Shown here: positions 1 through 8,490 of the stretch, piece by piece | Position numbering within the stretch: position 1 is the stretch's first letter | Layout: each line of letters opens with the position of its first letter | Assembly: GCA_006739055.1 (NCBI GenBank) | Contig: AP019702.1 | Location: forward strand, 3,497,388-3,561,387 | From: Allostella vacuolata | GTDB taxonomy: Bacteria; Pseudomonadota; Alphaproteobacteria; ATCC43930; Allostellaceae | DNA: 64,000 nt | Direction: 5' to 3' | Notes under the pieces: generated by a model | Told to the model about the DNA's origin: nothing | Database searches by the model: none | What the model saw: the letters and a program-made list of their open reading frames with translations, nothing else | Position numbers and translations under genes: made by a program

Positions 1-687
1 CAGCGGCTTCAGCCGCTTGCCGAGAGCGCCGCGGGCGATCTGCGCCCGGGTCGGCAGCGCGGCGCCGCTGGGGCGGCCGGGATAGGCGTAGATGGGGACG
101 TTGTAGCGCTTGCTGGGCTTGCGGGAGCCGCGCAGCTGCGCCTCGTAGTAGCCGGTGAAGCGGCCGGTGCCGCCATTCTCGGTCTCGACCTTGACCGGGG
201 TAAACCACTGTTCGAAGAAGCGGCGGGCGGCGACCTGGTCGCCCGGGGCGATCGACGCGGCGGCGGCGCAGACGTCGATCCAGTCGTCGGGGGTGGCGTC
301 GATGCCGATCGCGATCATCCGCTGGTTCGACAGCACCCGGCAGGAATGGAGGAGCGCCGGGACCGCCTCGGCCTGCTTGTCCTGCGACCATCCCGGCAGG
401 ATGGTGGGGCTGACCGCGGTCCGCGGCACATCGCGGACCGATGAGGAGCGCAGGATCATGTCCAGCTCCTCTACCGTGCTCTCCGCCGCCGCAAGGACGG
501 ACAGCGTCGGCGATTGCGACGATGCCGCCTCGTCCGAGGAATGCGGAACCGATGAGGAGAACGCAGCGTTCTGTACGTTGCCCTGCCCATCCATGGCGCA
601 GGCGGCGAGCGTCAGAACCAACGCCAGCGTCCCCGCGCCGGCACGAACACGACGAACAAGCGCCGATTGGCGCGTCTTGGCCGGCAC
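1..687 (-). CDS. mltA: Membrane-bound lytic murein transglycosylase A, partial (C-terminus outside window)
   Basis: Only the first 229 codons are present; the gene runs off the left edge. MltA-family enzymes cleave the glycan strand of peptidoglycan and leave a 1,6-anhydromuramyl end. The start is GTG at 687, which has a GGGGGG run just upstream and opens a lipoprotein signal peptide: basic residues, a hydrophobic core, and lipobox LAAC at residues 27-30. The protein should therefore be lipid-anchored, probably in the outer membrane. The family signature FTGYYEAQLRGS is readable at about residues 173-185, followed by KPSKRYNVPIYAYP, the region that leads into the catalytic double-psi barrel. 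The catalytic Asp lies in the missing part, so activity cannot be judged. No neighbour is clearly linked to it; 688-840 holds no gene. Confidence 0.85.
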   Translation of the reverse strand, partial: MPAKTRQSALVRRVRAGAGTLALVLTLAACAMDGQGNVQNAAFSSSVPHSSDEAASSQSPTLSVLAAAESTVEELDMILRSSSVRDVPRTAVSPTILPGWSQDKQAEAVPALLHSCRVLSNQRMIAIGIDATPDDWIDVCAAAASIAPGDQVAARRFFEQWFTPVKVETENGGTGRFTGYYEAQLRGSRKPSKRYNVPIYAYPGRPSGAALPTRAQIARGALGKRLKPL

Positions 688-840
688 CAAGCCCCCCTTT
701 CCGCCGCCTTCTCGGCGACGCCCCCCGAAATCAAAATCCGCCCGCCTCGGCTGGCGATCACCCCAATCGCCAACTGGCACGGCGCAGAGTTAGCCGCGTG
801 GAAATTCCGGTGTCAACCCGGCGCGTGTCCGCCCGGCCGT

Positions 841-1527
841 TCAACCGTCGGTGCGCAACCGGAAGCGCCGGCCTTCGATCCGGTCGGCGATCGCCCGGCA
901 GGTCAGGGCCCAGGCCGCCCCGAGCAGCCAGCCGGCCACCACGTCGGTCGGCCAGTGCACGCCCAGATAGACCCGGCTGATCCCCACCAGCGCCGTCGTG
1001 CCGATGCCGACGGCGATGACGAAGCGGCGCAGCCGCGGCTGCGGCTGCACCCGGGCCAGCAGGCCGGCCAGGGTGAGATAGGCGACCGCCGACAGCATGG
1101 CGTGCCCGCTGGGAAAGCTCGCCGTGTGGATGTCGGCCAGGTGCGCCACCAGTTCCGGCCGGGGTCGGCCGAAGGCCAGCTTAAGCGAGGCGGACAGGAT
1201 CGCCCCACCGGCGAGCGAGGCCGCCAGCAGCATGACCGAGGCCCGCTCGCGCTGCAGGGCGAGGTAGCCCGCGACCACCAGCCCGACCAGGACGATCACG
1301 GCATGGCTACCGAGCGCCGTCACGTCGCGGAAGAAGATCTCCATCCACAGCGGCCCGACCGGGTCGGCGCGGTCGAGCGGGTTGCGCAGGGCGAGCAGGA
1401 TGCCTTCGTCGACGCGGTGCAGGGGCCCGTCCTCCCCGCCCCGTACCAGGACGGCCACCAGCGCGGCGGCCGCGAAGCAGATCGCGATCAGGATGCAGGT
1501 TCGGCGAGAGAGTCCCTGGAACGGCAC
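841..1527 (-). CDS. PAP2-family membrane phosphatase
   Basis: A 228-residue integral membrane phosphatase of the PAP2 (phosphatidic acid phosphatase type 2) superfamily. The three catalytic motifs are visible: KLAFGRPRP at about 112-120, PSGH at about 135-138 and SRVYLGVHWPTDV near 180-192, interleaved with five to six hydrophobic helices. Family members dephosphorylate lipid phosphates or undecaprenyl pyrophosphate at the outer face of the inner membrane; the substrate here is not readable. I chose GTG at 1527 because the longer frame to 1644 would run into the ribosome binding site of the divergent kinase and adds an atypical Arg-rich stretch. The start is the weakest part of the call. Divergent pairing with a diacylglycerol-kinase-type lipid kinase suggests lipid phosphate turnover, which is inference. 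Confidence 0.8.
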   Translation of the reverse strand: MPFQGLSRRTCILIAICFAAAALVAVLVRGGEDGPLHRVDEGILLALRNPLDRADPVGPLWMEIFFRDVTALGSHAVIVLVGLVVAGYLALQRERASVMLLAASLAGGAILSASLKLAFGRPRPELVAHLADIHTASFPSGHAMLSAVAYLTLAGLLARVQPQPRLRRFVIAVGIGTTALVGISRVYLGVHWPTDVVAGWLLGAAWALTCRAIADRIEGRRFRLRTDG

Positions 1528-1646
1528 GATGGCAGCCCTGCCCGTCGGTTGGTGGTGGAACCAGGATGCCACACCCGCGATTGTAGCGCGTGGCCCGGCC
1601 CCCAGAAGCCGGGCGCGAACGCATCCCCGCCGCTGGAGTTCCACCG

Positions 1647-2591
1647 ATGACCGAGCCCTCGCCGATGCGGCGCACGGCCCTGCTGATCGTAAACGGCCGG
1701 GCCCGCAACGGCACGGCCGCGCTCGAGGGGCCGATCGCCTTGCTGCGCGATGCCGGCATCGAGATCGTCGAGTGCCCCTGCGGCGACGGCGATAGTGCCG
1801 GCGACCATATCCGCACCCGGGCCGGCAGCGGCTCCGGCATCACCGAGGTGATCGTCGGCGGCGGCGACGGCACCATGAACGCGGCCGCCCCGGGCCTGGT
1901 CGCCACCGGCCTGCCGCTCGGCATCCTGCCGCTCGGCACCGCCAACGACCTGGCGCGATCGCTCGACATCCCGGCCGACATCGAGGCCGCCGCCCGCATC
2001 ATCGCCGACGGCCGGGTGCGGTCGATCGACCTCGGCGACGTCAACGGCCATCTCTACTTCAACGTCGCCAGCATCGGCTTCAGCGCGGTGCTGGCGCGCG
2101 AGCTGTCGGCGGAATCGAAGAAGCGCTGGGGCGTCCTGGGCTACGCCATCACCGCCTTCCGCATCCTGCGCCGCATGCGTCCCTTCACCGCCAACATCAC
2201 CCACGACAACGGCCGGATCCGGACGAAGACGATCCAGGTCTCGGTCGGCAACGGGCGGCACTATGGCGGCGGGATGACGGTCGACGCCGAGGCCCAGCCG
2301 GACGACGGGATCCTCGACGTCTACAGCCTGGAGATCGACCATTGGTGGCGGTTGATCGCCATCGCGCCCTCGCTGCGCCGCGGCACCCACGGCGCCTGGA
2401 ACGACGTGCGCACGCTGCGCACCACCGCCTGCACCCTGACGACGCGGCGGCCGATGCGGGTCAACGCGGACGGCGAGATCGTCACCATGACGCCCGCCCG
2501 CTTCCAGGTTCACCCCGCAGCCATCCGCGTCTTCGCGCCGGATCCCGGACCGGCGGCGGATCAGCCGGCCGGCGGCTCCAGCGCCGCGTAG
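1647..2591 (+). CDS. Diacylglycerol/lipid kinase family protein (YegS/BmrU type)
   Basis: A 314-residue protein of the DAGK catalytic family, which phosphorylates lipid alcohols with ATP on the cytoplasmic side of the membrane. The N-terminal nucleotide-binding lobe has the signature VIVGGGDGTMN near residues 68-78 and LPLGTANDLARSL near 97-109; the C-terminal beta-sandwich lobe (about 140-300) contains the usual VGNGRHYGGG segment near 205-214. ATG at 1647 is preferred over an in-frame start at 1590 because GGAG sits at 1636-1639. It is divergent from the PAP2 gene. Its 3' end overlaps the convergent FkbM gene by 31 bp, an unusual tail-to-tail arrangement. The natural lipid substrate cannot be told from the sequence. 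Confidence 0.85.
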   Translation: MTEPSPMRRTALLIVNGRARNGTAALEGPIALLRDAGIEIVECPCGDGDSAGDHIRTRAGSGSGITEVIVGGGDGTMNAAAPGLVATGLPLGILPLGTANDLARSLDIPADIEAAARIIADGRVRSIDLGDVNGHLYFNVASIGFSAVLARELSAESKKRWGVLGYAITAFRILRRMRPFTANITHDNGRIRTKTIQVSVGNGRHYGGGMTVDAEAQPDDGILDVYSLEIDHWWRLIAIAPSLRRGTHGAWNDVRTLRTTACTLTTRRPMRVNADGEIVTMTPARFQVHPAAIRVFAPDPGPAADQPAGGSSAA

Positions 2592-3328
2592 ACATCGCCG
2601 GAGTTGGCCGACTGCGGCAGCGCGGCGATCCATGCGGCCATCGCCGGCCCGTCCCGCCAGCCGTCGGCCGCGAGCTGCTGGGTCTCGCCGAGCGCCGCGG
2701 AGAAGCGATAGGGGCCGAGCGCCGCCACCCGCTCGATGGCCGCATAGGCGACGTCCCGCTGGATGGTCGTGAACTCGAACGACAGGGCGGCGACCGGCTG
2801 CGACAGGCCCGCCAGCGCATCGGCCTCGAACCCCTCGACATCGATCTTGATGAAGGCCGGCCTGCCATGGCGGGCGATCAGCGCATCCAGGGTGGCGAGC
2901 GGCACCTCGACCGCGCGGTCCCAGCTCTGCCCCTCCCAGCCCGCCGCGCCGCCGGCGGCGCGGATGAAGGCGTCGGAGGCGGTGGACACGGTCGGGTTGG
3001 CGGAATTGACCCGCAGCGTCACCCGGCCGGGGGCCGCCCCGACCGCGACCGGCTCCAGCGCCACCTGCGGATCGCGGCCGTAGAGGAGGCGCAGCACCCT
3101 TACCAGGGCGGGCTGCGGCTCCACCGCCACCACCCGGCAGCCGAGGCGGCGGAACGAGGCGATGCGGTCGCCGACATGGCTGCCGACATCGAACACCAGG
3201 TCGCCCGGGCCGGCGAAACGGGCGTGCAGCCGGTCCATCGCCCGGCGCCGGTCGCGCCCCCGGTAATAGATGACGAGCGATCGGCCGATGCCCCGCGCCG
3301 ACCGCAGAAGGTGGTGCAGGCCAGTCAT
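2561..3328 (-). CDS. FkbM-family methyltransferase
   Basis: A 255-residue SAM-dependent methyltransferase of the FkbM family, which usually methylates sugar or polyketide hydroxyls. The SAM-binding motif VFDVGSHVGD lies at residues 45-54, the acidic loop VVAVEPQP near 75-82, and the family signature FIKIDVEGFEADAL near 168-181. Last gene of the operon 9250-2561: its ATG overlaps the stop of the glycosyltransferase before it (ATGA at 3325-3328), which fixes the start and implies translational coupling. In this context it probably O-methylates a sugar or the aglycone of the product assembled by the operon; that role is inferred. The 3' end runs 31 bp into the convergent lipid kinase gene. Confidence 0.85.
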   Translation of the reverse strand: MTGLHHLLRSARGIGRSLVIYYRGRDRRRAMDRLHARFAGPGDLVFDVGSHVGDRIASFRRLGCRVVAVEPQPALVRVLRLLYGRDPQVALEPVAVGAAPGRVTLRVNSANPTVSTASDAFIRAAGGAAGWEGQSWDRAVEVPLATLDALIARHGRPAFIKIDVEGFEADALAGLSQPVAALSFEFTTIQRDVAYAAIERVAALGPYRFSAALGETQQLAADGWRDGPAMAAWIAALPQSANSGDVYAALEPPAG

Positions 3329-5130
3329 CCGCCGACCGGGCCCTCGACCGTCGGACGGGTCCGGCGGTCCGCGGTTGCGAGCGACAGGGCCGGCAGCCCC
3401 GCCTGCAGCAGCTCCTCGGGCGGGGCCGTTTCCTCCGGCAGGCGGCCCAGGCCCACGCGGGTGGCCGCCCGCCCGAGCCACGGCAGCGACGTGACGATGG
3501 CGAACGGTGCTGCCAGCAGCAGCCCGGCCAGGCCGAGCTGGCCATAGGCCCAGGCCTCCCAGGAGCCGGCCAGGAAGGCCGCGGTTCCGGCCACGCCCAG
3601 CAGCGACTGCAGCCACAGGGCCCGGAAAGCCACCCGCCAGGGCACCGAATGGTCGTCGCGCATCTGTCCCGTCCAGCCGGCGCGCCGGCTGAAGGGCAGG
3701 CCCAGCAGGAAGACGGTGTGGGCGAGCGTGGTGATGGGGAAGAGCAGGAGCGAGAAGACGAGCTCCAGCACGAACCCGGCCAGGAACCGCGCGGCGCCGC
3801 CGAAGCGGCGGCGCTCCGCCGGGGTCGCCAGCACGTCGATCGCGGTCGCGATCTTGGGCGCGAAGACCAGGAGGACGGTGAGCCCGAGGACGAGCGGGCC
3901 CAGCACCGGGTCGAACAGGGGACGGCCGCCGTCCCCGGTCGCCGCCCGCCATGCGACCAGGCCGAACAGGGCGGTCCAGGCCGGCGCGCCGAAGAACATC
4001 AGCATCGCCAGCAGCAGGTGGAAGCGGCTGCCCGGCAGCAGGCCCGGCATGCCGACCAGGCGCGCATACTGCATGTTGCCGAGACACCAGCGCAGGTCGC
4101 GGCGCACGAACTCCACCAGGGTCGGCGGGTTCGCCTCCCAGCTGCCCCCTTCCTCCGGCAGCACGCGCACCTCGAACCCGGCGCGCCGCATGAGCGCCGC
4201 CTCCACCTGGTCGTGGCTCAGCACCTGGCCGCCGAAGGGCGGCCCGCCCGGCAGCGGCGGGATGTGGCAGTGGCGCGTGAAGGGATCGACCCGCAGGATC
4301 GCGTTGTGGCCCCAGTAGGGCCCGCAATCGGCCTGCCAGGCCGACGAGCCGAGCGTGTAGGAGCGCATGCCGAGACGCATGCCGAACTGGAACAGCCGGG
4401 CGAACAGGCTGGTGCTGGGCATGCCCGTGACCAGGGTCTGGACGATGCCGAAGCGCGGGTGCGCCTCCATGATCCGCACCAGCCGCAGGATCGCCGCCGG
4501 TGCCATGACGCTGTCGGCGTCGAGCGTGACCATGAAGTCGTACTCGCCGCCCCAGCGCAGGCAGAAGTCGCGGATGTTGCCGGCCTTGAAGCCCTCGTTG
4601 GAGGTGCGGCGGCGATAGGTGACGGGGCAGCGATGCTCCAGGATGGCGGCCTCCGCCTCCTCCGCCCGCACGATCTCCGGCTGGTCGGTATCGCTCAGGA
4701 CGAAGGCGTGGAAGCGGCCGCCGTGGCCGGCCCGCGCCAGCCCGTCCATCAGCTGGCCGATCGCCCGGAACGCCCGGGCCGGGTCCTCGTTGCGGATGCA
4801 GATCAGGATCGCGGTGCGCGCGGCGATCGGCGCGTCGTCCGGCACGGAGCGGGCGAACGGCGCCACGGAGGCGACTGCGTCCGGCGTCGCCAGGCGCAAG
4901 CCCAGAAAGATGGCCGCGTTCCAGAATCCGATCACGCCCCAGGGGACCGTGAAGGCGAACAGCAGCAGGATGGCGAGGTCGAGGCCCCCGAACCCGGCCG
5001 GGGCGAGTGCCGCCGCCATCAGCGCGACCATCGCCAGCCCGGTCGCGGTGCAGACGAGCGCAAAGGCCCGTCGCCGCCGGGTCACCGCCGCTGCCGTACC
5101 CTCACCTGCCGTCCCCTCACCTGCCGTCAT
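3325..5130 (-). CDS. MdoH/OpgH-like family 2 membrane glycosyltransferase
   Basis: A 601-residue GT2 membrane glycosyltransferase related to OpgH/MdoH, the UDP-glucose-dependent enzyme that makes the backbone of osmoregulated periplasmic glucans. Two helices at about 22-78 precede the catalytic domain with LSDTD at 145-149, TLDADS at 202-207, a downstream LSHDQVEAALM segment and RRDLRWCLGN (the family's QxxRW-type acceptor motif); three or four helices follow from about 370. It is much shorter than E. coli OpgH, lacking the long termini. The partner mdoG/opgG is absent; instead it sits in an operon of pteridine-fold and tailoring enzymes, so its real product may not be a periplasmic glucan. 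The N-terminus contains a duplicated TAGEG, reflecting a short direct repeat at 5098-5128. The start overlaps the upstream methyltransferase by 14 bp. Confidence 0.85.
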   Translation of the reverse strand: MTAGEGTAGEGTAAAVTRRRRAFALVCTATGLAMVALMAAALAPAGFGGLDLAILLLFAFTVPWGVIGFWNAAIFLGLRLATPDAVASVAPFARSVPDDAPIAARTAILICIRNEDPARAFRAIGQLMDGLARAGHGGRFHAFVLSDTDQPEIVRAEEAEAAILEHRCPVTYRRRTSNEGFKAGNIRDFCLRWGGEYDFMVTLDADSVMAPAAILRLVRIMEAHPRFGIVQTLVTGMPSTSLFARLFQFGMRLGMRSYTLGSSAWQADCGPYWGHNAILRVDPFTRHCHIPPLPGGPPFGGQVLSHDQVEAALMRRAGFEVRVLPEEGGSWEANPPTLVEFVRRDLRWCLGNMQYARLVGMPGLLPGSRFHLLLAMLMFFGAPAWTALFGLVAWRAATGDGGRPLFDPVLGPLVLGLTVLLVFAPKIATAIDVLATPAERRRFGGAARFLAGFVLELVFSLLLFPITTLAHTVFLLGLPFSRRAGWTGQMRDDHSVPWRVAFRALWLQSLLGVAGTAAFLAGSWEAWAYGQLGLAGLLLAAPFAIVTSLPWLGRAATRVGLGRLPEETAPPEELLQAGLPALSLATADRRTRPTVEGPVGG

Positions 5131-5998
5131 GGCCCGTTCCCTTGCCGTCGATCATCGCCCCCGCCGCCTGCGAACGGCCCGGGGCGGCCGCCCATTCCAT
5201 GGGCGGCAGGACCAGCAGGTCCTGGTGCCCGACCACCAGCGACAATTGCCCGTCGGCCAGCTGCCGGCGGCGACGGTCGGCCCAGGCGGCGATGGCCGGG
5301 CGGTCGGCGGGCGACTGCTCCGCCGCGGCCGCGGCCGCCCCCTCCAGCATCGCGGCCAGCATCGCGGACTCCGCGGGCGGGACCGTCCAGTCGCTGGCGG
5401 CGGCGAGGACCCGGGCGCCGCGGCGGCGGAATGCCGCCATGGTCCAGGCCGGCGCGGCCGGACCCAGCGCCGGCCCGTGGCCGAGCCCCTTCGGGCGCCG
5501 CTGATGGCTGTGGAACAGGCGCCCGACCAGCGCATCCGCCGGATCGCCCGGGGTCCAGCGCACCCGGCCGTCGACCACCAGCGGGGCGTAGAACGGCAAG
5601 CGCCGCCGCACCAGAAGGGCCGCCAGCCGGTCGATCCAGCCGGCGGTGGCCAGGTCGATCAGGGCGAACGCGGTGACGCCGTCGCACCCTGGGCTGAGGA
5701 CGTGGCTCCAGTCGGCGGCGAGGTTGCGGCATTGGCCGCGGGCGCGTGCCAGCGGCGGGTCGCGTTGCTGCAGCGCGCGCTGCAGCAGGGCCGGATCGCC
5801 CTCGACGAAGGTCCAGCGGGCGCGGCCGCCCAGCAGCGGCCCCAGCGCCCGGCGTCCGGCGCCGGTGCCCGCCCCCAGGTCGACCAGCCGCGGCCGGTCC
5901 GGCAGCCCGCTCGCGAACCGGCACGCCAGCCCGGGCGAACGGGCGGCATCGTCGAACGGCGCCCGCAGCGCCAGCCAGTCGGCCGAGAAGCCGCTCAA
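5117..5998 (-). CDS. Class I SAM-dependent methyltransferase, unassigned substrate
   Basis: A 293-residue Rossmann-fold methyltransferase. Motif I reads LVDLGAGTG at residues 38-46, with an acidic motif II, TFVEGDPALL, about 24 residues further on. No family-specific signature was recognised. A TTG start at 5998 overlaps the stop of the preceding glycosyltransferase (TTGA) and has GGGG about ten bases upstream; no ATG or GTG is available nearby in frame. Position between two glycosyltransferase genes, overlapping both, makes it a tailoring enzyme of the same product. The C-terminal third has a segment of alanines near 215-230 (AAAAAA) that may be a linker or low-complexity helix. Confidence 0.75.
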   Translation of the reverse strand: MSGFSADWLALRAPFDDAARSPGLACRFASGLPDRPRLVDLGAGTGAGRRALGPLLGGRARWTFVEGDPALLQRALQQRDPPLARARGQCRNLAADWSHVLSPGCDGVTAFALIDLATAGWIDRLAALLVRRRLPFYAPLVVDGRVRWTPGDPADALVGRLFHSHQRRPKGLGHGPALGPAAPAWTMAAFRRRGARVLAAASDWTVPPAESAMLAAMLEGAAAAAAEQSPADRPAIAAWADRRRRQLADGQLSLVVGHQDLLVLPPMEWAAAPGRSQAAGAMIDGKGTGHDGR

Positions 5999-7035
5999 GG
6001 GGCGAATGCCCCGACGGCATCGGCGAACTGCCGGGCGGCCACGTCCCAGTCCGGCAGCGCCGCGCCATGGCCGGCGGCCGCCCGCGTCAGGGCGCAGCGC
6101 GCCGCTGGGTCGCCGACGATCCGCCGCAGGGCCGCCGCCAGTGCCGCCACGTCACCGGGCGGCACCAGCAGCCCGGCATCGGCCGGCACCGTCTCCGGCA
6201 CCGCCCCGCCGGCGACGGCGACGATCGGCAGGCCGGCCCGGAGCGCCTCGCTCAGCGCCATGCCGTAGCCCTCGTAATGGGCCGGATGCACGAAGACGTC
6301 GGCGGCGCCATAGGCGGCGGCAAGCGCGGCATCCCCCACCTCCCCCGCCAGTTCCACCCGGCCGGCGAGGCCGGCATCGACGAGTTGCCGGCGCAGGTCG
6401 GCGACCAGCGCGGGATCGCGGTCGAGCGCACCGATACAGGTCATGCGCCACGGCTCGCCCGCCAGCGGCGCCAGCGCGGCGAAGAGCTCACGATGGCCCT
6501 TGCGCGGCACGAAGGCGGCGACGGACAGCAGGCGCACGGGCCCCGGACGGGCATCGGGGGCGCGCGGCGGCACCGGGTCGACGCCCGGCGGGACGGCCCG
6601 CAGGCGATCCGCCGGCACGCCGTAGCCGTCCCGCAGCGCGCGGGCGGTGAACGGGCTGGTGACGATGATGCCGTCGACGCGGGCCAGGTCCGCCCGCTCG
6701 GCCCGGCGCAGCCGGGCGGCATCGGCCGGGGACAGGCCCGTCTCCTCGGCCAGCGGGTGGTGCACCAGCGCGATGATGCGGCAGCCGGGCGGCCGGGCGG
6801 CCAGGTCGAAGGCCGGAAGCGCCAGACCGTCGACCAGCAGCGGCGACCCGCAGCGGCCGAGGATGCCGGCCGCCGCCGCCCTGGCCGCGTCGTCGGCGAA
6901 GGGATAGGTGCCCGCCATCTCGTGCACCGCCACCTGCCAGCCGAACCGGCGCAGGCCCAGGACGATGCGGCGGTCGTAGATGGTGCCGCCGGTCCGCCGG
7001 TCGAGGCGGCCGGGCAGCGCCAGGTCCAGGCGCAT
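5995..7035 (-). CDS. Glycosyltransferase family 4 (GT-B fold)
   Basis: A 346-residue retaining glycosyltransferase of GT4 type. The C-terminal nucleotide-sugar domain is clear: LLSVAAFVPRKGH near residue 170-182, then a segment of GAADVFVHPAHYEGYGMALSE type (about 240-265) with the EGYG...E motif that contacts the sugar nucleotide, and a closing GLLVPPGD. The N-terminal half carries a putative acceptor-binding region with LVHHPLAEETG near 110-120. ATG at 7035 is preferred because it forms TGATG with the stop of the PTPS-like gene; an in-frame GTG immediately upstream (7038) is the alternative. Immediate coupling to the PTPS-like gene suggests that the pteridine-type product is glycosylated, by analogy with biopterin glucosyltransferases of cyanobacteria; this is inference. 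Confidence 0.85.
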   Translation of the reverse strand: MRLDLALPGRLDRRTGGTIYDRRIVLGLRRFGWQVAVHEMAGTYPFADDAARAAAAGILGRCGSPLLVDGLALPAFDLAARPPGCRIIALVHHPLAEETGLSPADAARLRRAERADLARVDGIIVTSPFTARALRDGYGVPADRLRAVPPGVDPVPPRAPDARPGPVRLLSVAAFVPRKGHRELFAALAPLAGEPWRMTCIGALDRDPALVADLRRQLVDAGLAGRVELAGEVGDAALAAAYGAADVFVHPAHYEGYGMALSEALRAGLPIVAVAGGAVPETVPADAGLLVPPGDVAALAAALRRIVGDPAARCALTRAAAGHGAALPDWDVAARQFADAVGAFAP

Positions 7036-7448
7036 CACGGAGCGGCCGGGATCGGTCCTTCGAAGCTGGCCCAGGCGCGCGGCGATTCGCGCAGGATCAC
7101 CTTGAGCGAGGCGAGTCGGCCGGCCGTGTCGGGGCCGAGCTCGCCGGCCGCGGCCCGCGCGGCCAGCCGGCGGTGGATCTCCGCCGACAGGAACTCGGTG
7201 GTGGTGTTGGTGCCCGCGAAGTCGGCGACGGCGTCGAGGTTGCGATAGTCGAAGGCGGCCAGCACTTCGCGCAGGGCCGTCATCGCCCGGCCGATGTCGC
7301 AGACGACGCCGTTGGCGTCGAGGTCGGCCCGGCGGAACTCCGCCTCCACGGCGTAGGTGGCGCCGTGCAGCGCCTGGGCCGGACCGAAGAGTTCGCCCTT
7401 GAAGCTGTGGGCGATCATGAAATGGTCGCAGACGGTGACGGCATACAT
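7035..7448 (-). CDS. PTPS/QueD-fold (6-pyruvoyl-tetrahydropterin synthase-like) protein with degenerate active site
   Basis: A 137-residue T-fold protein of the 6-pyruvoyl-tetrahydropterin synthase / 6-carboxytetrahydropterin synthase family, full length for the family. Canonical members act on dihydroneopterin triphosphate using three zinc-binding His residues and a Cys/Asp/His catalytic set. Here the first zinc His is present (IAHS, H14) and the second (LHGA, H28), but the third position of HxH is Ala30; no Cys stands just before the HxH, and the Asp-His pair reads Asp67-Tyr68. Glu85 in TTTEF, equivalent to the Glu that anchors the pterin ring, is kept. It may bind a pterin but use different chemistry. 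ATG at 7448 has GAAGG upstream. It is the third gene of the operon 9250-2561. Confidence 0.75.
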   Translation of the reverse strand: MYAVTVCDHFMIAHSFKGELFGPAQALHGATYAVEAEFRRADLDANGVVCDIGRAMTALREVLAAFDYRNLDAVADFAGTNTTTEFLSAEIHRRLAARAAAGELGPDTAGRLASLKVILRESPRAWASFEGPIPAAP

Positions 7449-7479
7449 GCGGGCTTGCCTTCGGATCCGGGAAACGGGG

Positions 7480-8490
7480 TCAGGGATAGCGCACGACGTG
7501 GCAGAGCGTTCCGTCCGGCGGGCCGGCGAGGCGGGCCATGGTCCGGGGCAGGTCGGCGAAATCGCTCTCGCCGGTCAGCAGAAAGTCATAGGCGGGGTCC
7601 TGCAGCAGGTCGAGGGCGAGCGCCAGGCGGCGGCGATAGGACCAGCGCCCGCGCTGCTCCGGCGCCACCCGCCCGACCTGGGACGCGCGCAGGGTCAGGC
7701 GCCTGGCGTGGAAGGCCCCGCCCAGCGGCAGGGCCACCGGGCTCGACCCGAACCAGCTGAGGACGGTGACCACCGCCTCGTCGCCGGCCAGCGCCAGCGC
7801 CGTCACCAGCCCGTCCGGCACGCCCGAGACCTCGAAGACCCCGTCGCAGTCGGCGGGAGCGGCATCGGGAAGCGAGAAGCCGACCCCCAGGGTGGCAGCC
7901 AGCGCCGCCTTGGCCGGGTCGATGTCGACCAGCGTCACCGCCGCGCCCGGCACCGCCGCGGCGAGGCGGGCGATGGCGGCCCCGACCACGCCCGCCCCGA
8001 CCACGGCGATGCGCTGCCCCGGCAGCACCGGGGAATCCCACAGGGCGTTGACCGCGGTCTCCAGGTTGGCGGCCAGCACCGCCCGCCGGGCCGGCAGCCC
8101 GTCCGGCAGCGGCAGCACCGAATCCGCCGGGACGACGAAGCGGTCCTGGTGGGGATGGAGGCAGAAGACCATGCGGCCCTGCAGCCCGGGCGGCCCCGCC
8201 TCGACCTCGCCGACCGCGGCATAGCCGTACTTGACCGGGGCGGGAAAGGCGCCCTCCTGGAACGGGCAGCGCATGCGCGCCCATTCGCTCTCGGGAACCC
8301 GGCCGCGAAACACCAGCGTCTCGGTACCCCGGGATATTCCCGACCAGCGGCAGCGCACCGCGACCTCGCCCTCGACCGGCTCCGGCAGGGGCTGGTCGCG
8401 GATTTCGCCGCGCCCCGGTCCCGTCGTCCAGAACGCGCGGGCGGTCGCCGGCGGCAGGCCGCGGGGCGGGTCAGGCGCGGGGGCGGACAT
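7480..8490 (-). CDS. Medium-chain dehydrogenase, BchC-like, lacking the catalytic zinc ligands
   Basis: A 336-residue MDR-superfamily oxidoreductase with a GroES-like N-terminal domain and a Rossmann NAD(P) domain ([18 protein letters not shown] near 160-177). In place of the usual CGTD catalytic-zinc loop it has SGISRGTE at residues 50-57, and [10 protein letters not shown] replaces the GHE zinc signature. The same SGIS-GTE loop is found in BchC-type bacteriochlorophyllide dehydrogenases, so this looks like a zinc-independent or unusual dehydrogenase acting on an alcohol/ketone next to a ring system. ATG at 8490 overlaps the end of the RibD-like gene by 20 bp; a start at 8511 is possible. 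In the operon it may set the oxidation state of a side chain. Bacteriochlorophyll genes are not present here. Confidence 0.8.
   Translation of the reverse strand: MSAPAPDPPRGLPPATARAFWTTGPGRGEIRDQPLPEPVEGEVAVRCRWSGISRGTETLVFRGRVPESEWARMRCPFQEGAFPAPVKYGYAAVGEVEAGPPGLQGRMVFCLHPHQDRFVVPADSVLPLPDGLPARRAVLAANLETAVNALWDSPVLPGQRIAVVGAGVVGAAIARLAAAVPGAAVTLVDIDPAKAALAATLGVGFSLPDAAPADCDGVFEVSGVPDGLVTALALAGDEAVVTVLSWFGSSPVALPLGGAFHARRLTLRASQVGRVAPEQRGRWSYRRRLALALDLLQDPAYDFLLTGESDFADLPRTMARLAGPPDGTLCHVVRYP

Noticed and set aside
155-793. Plus-strand open frame at the left edge
   Set aside because: The opposite strand has the MltA signature and a lipoprotein signal peptide in a frame that continues beyond the window.
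3649-5676. A 675-codon plus-strand open frame opposite the MdoH-like gene
   Set aside because: Composition is typical of an antisense shadow (Arg/Gln/His/Ala-rich), and it spans two real minus-strand genes without respecting their borders.
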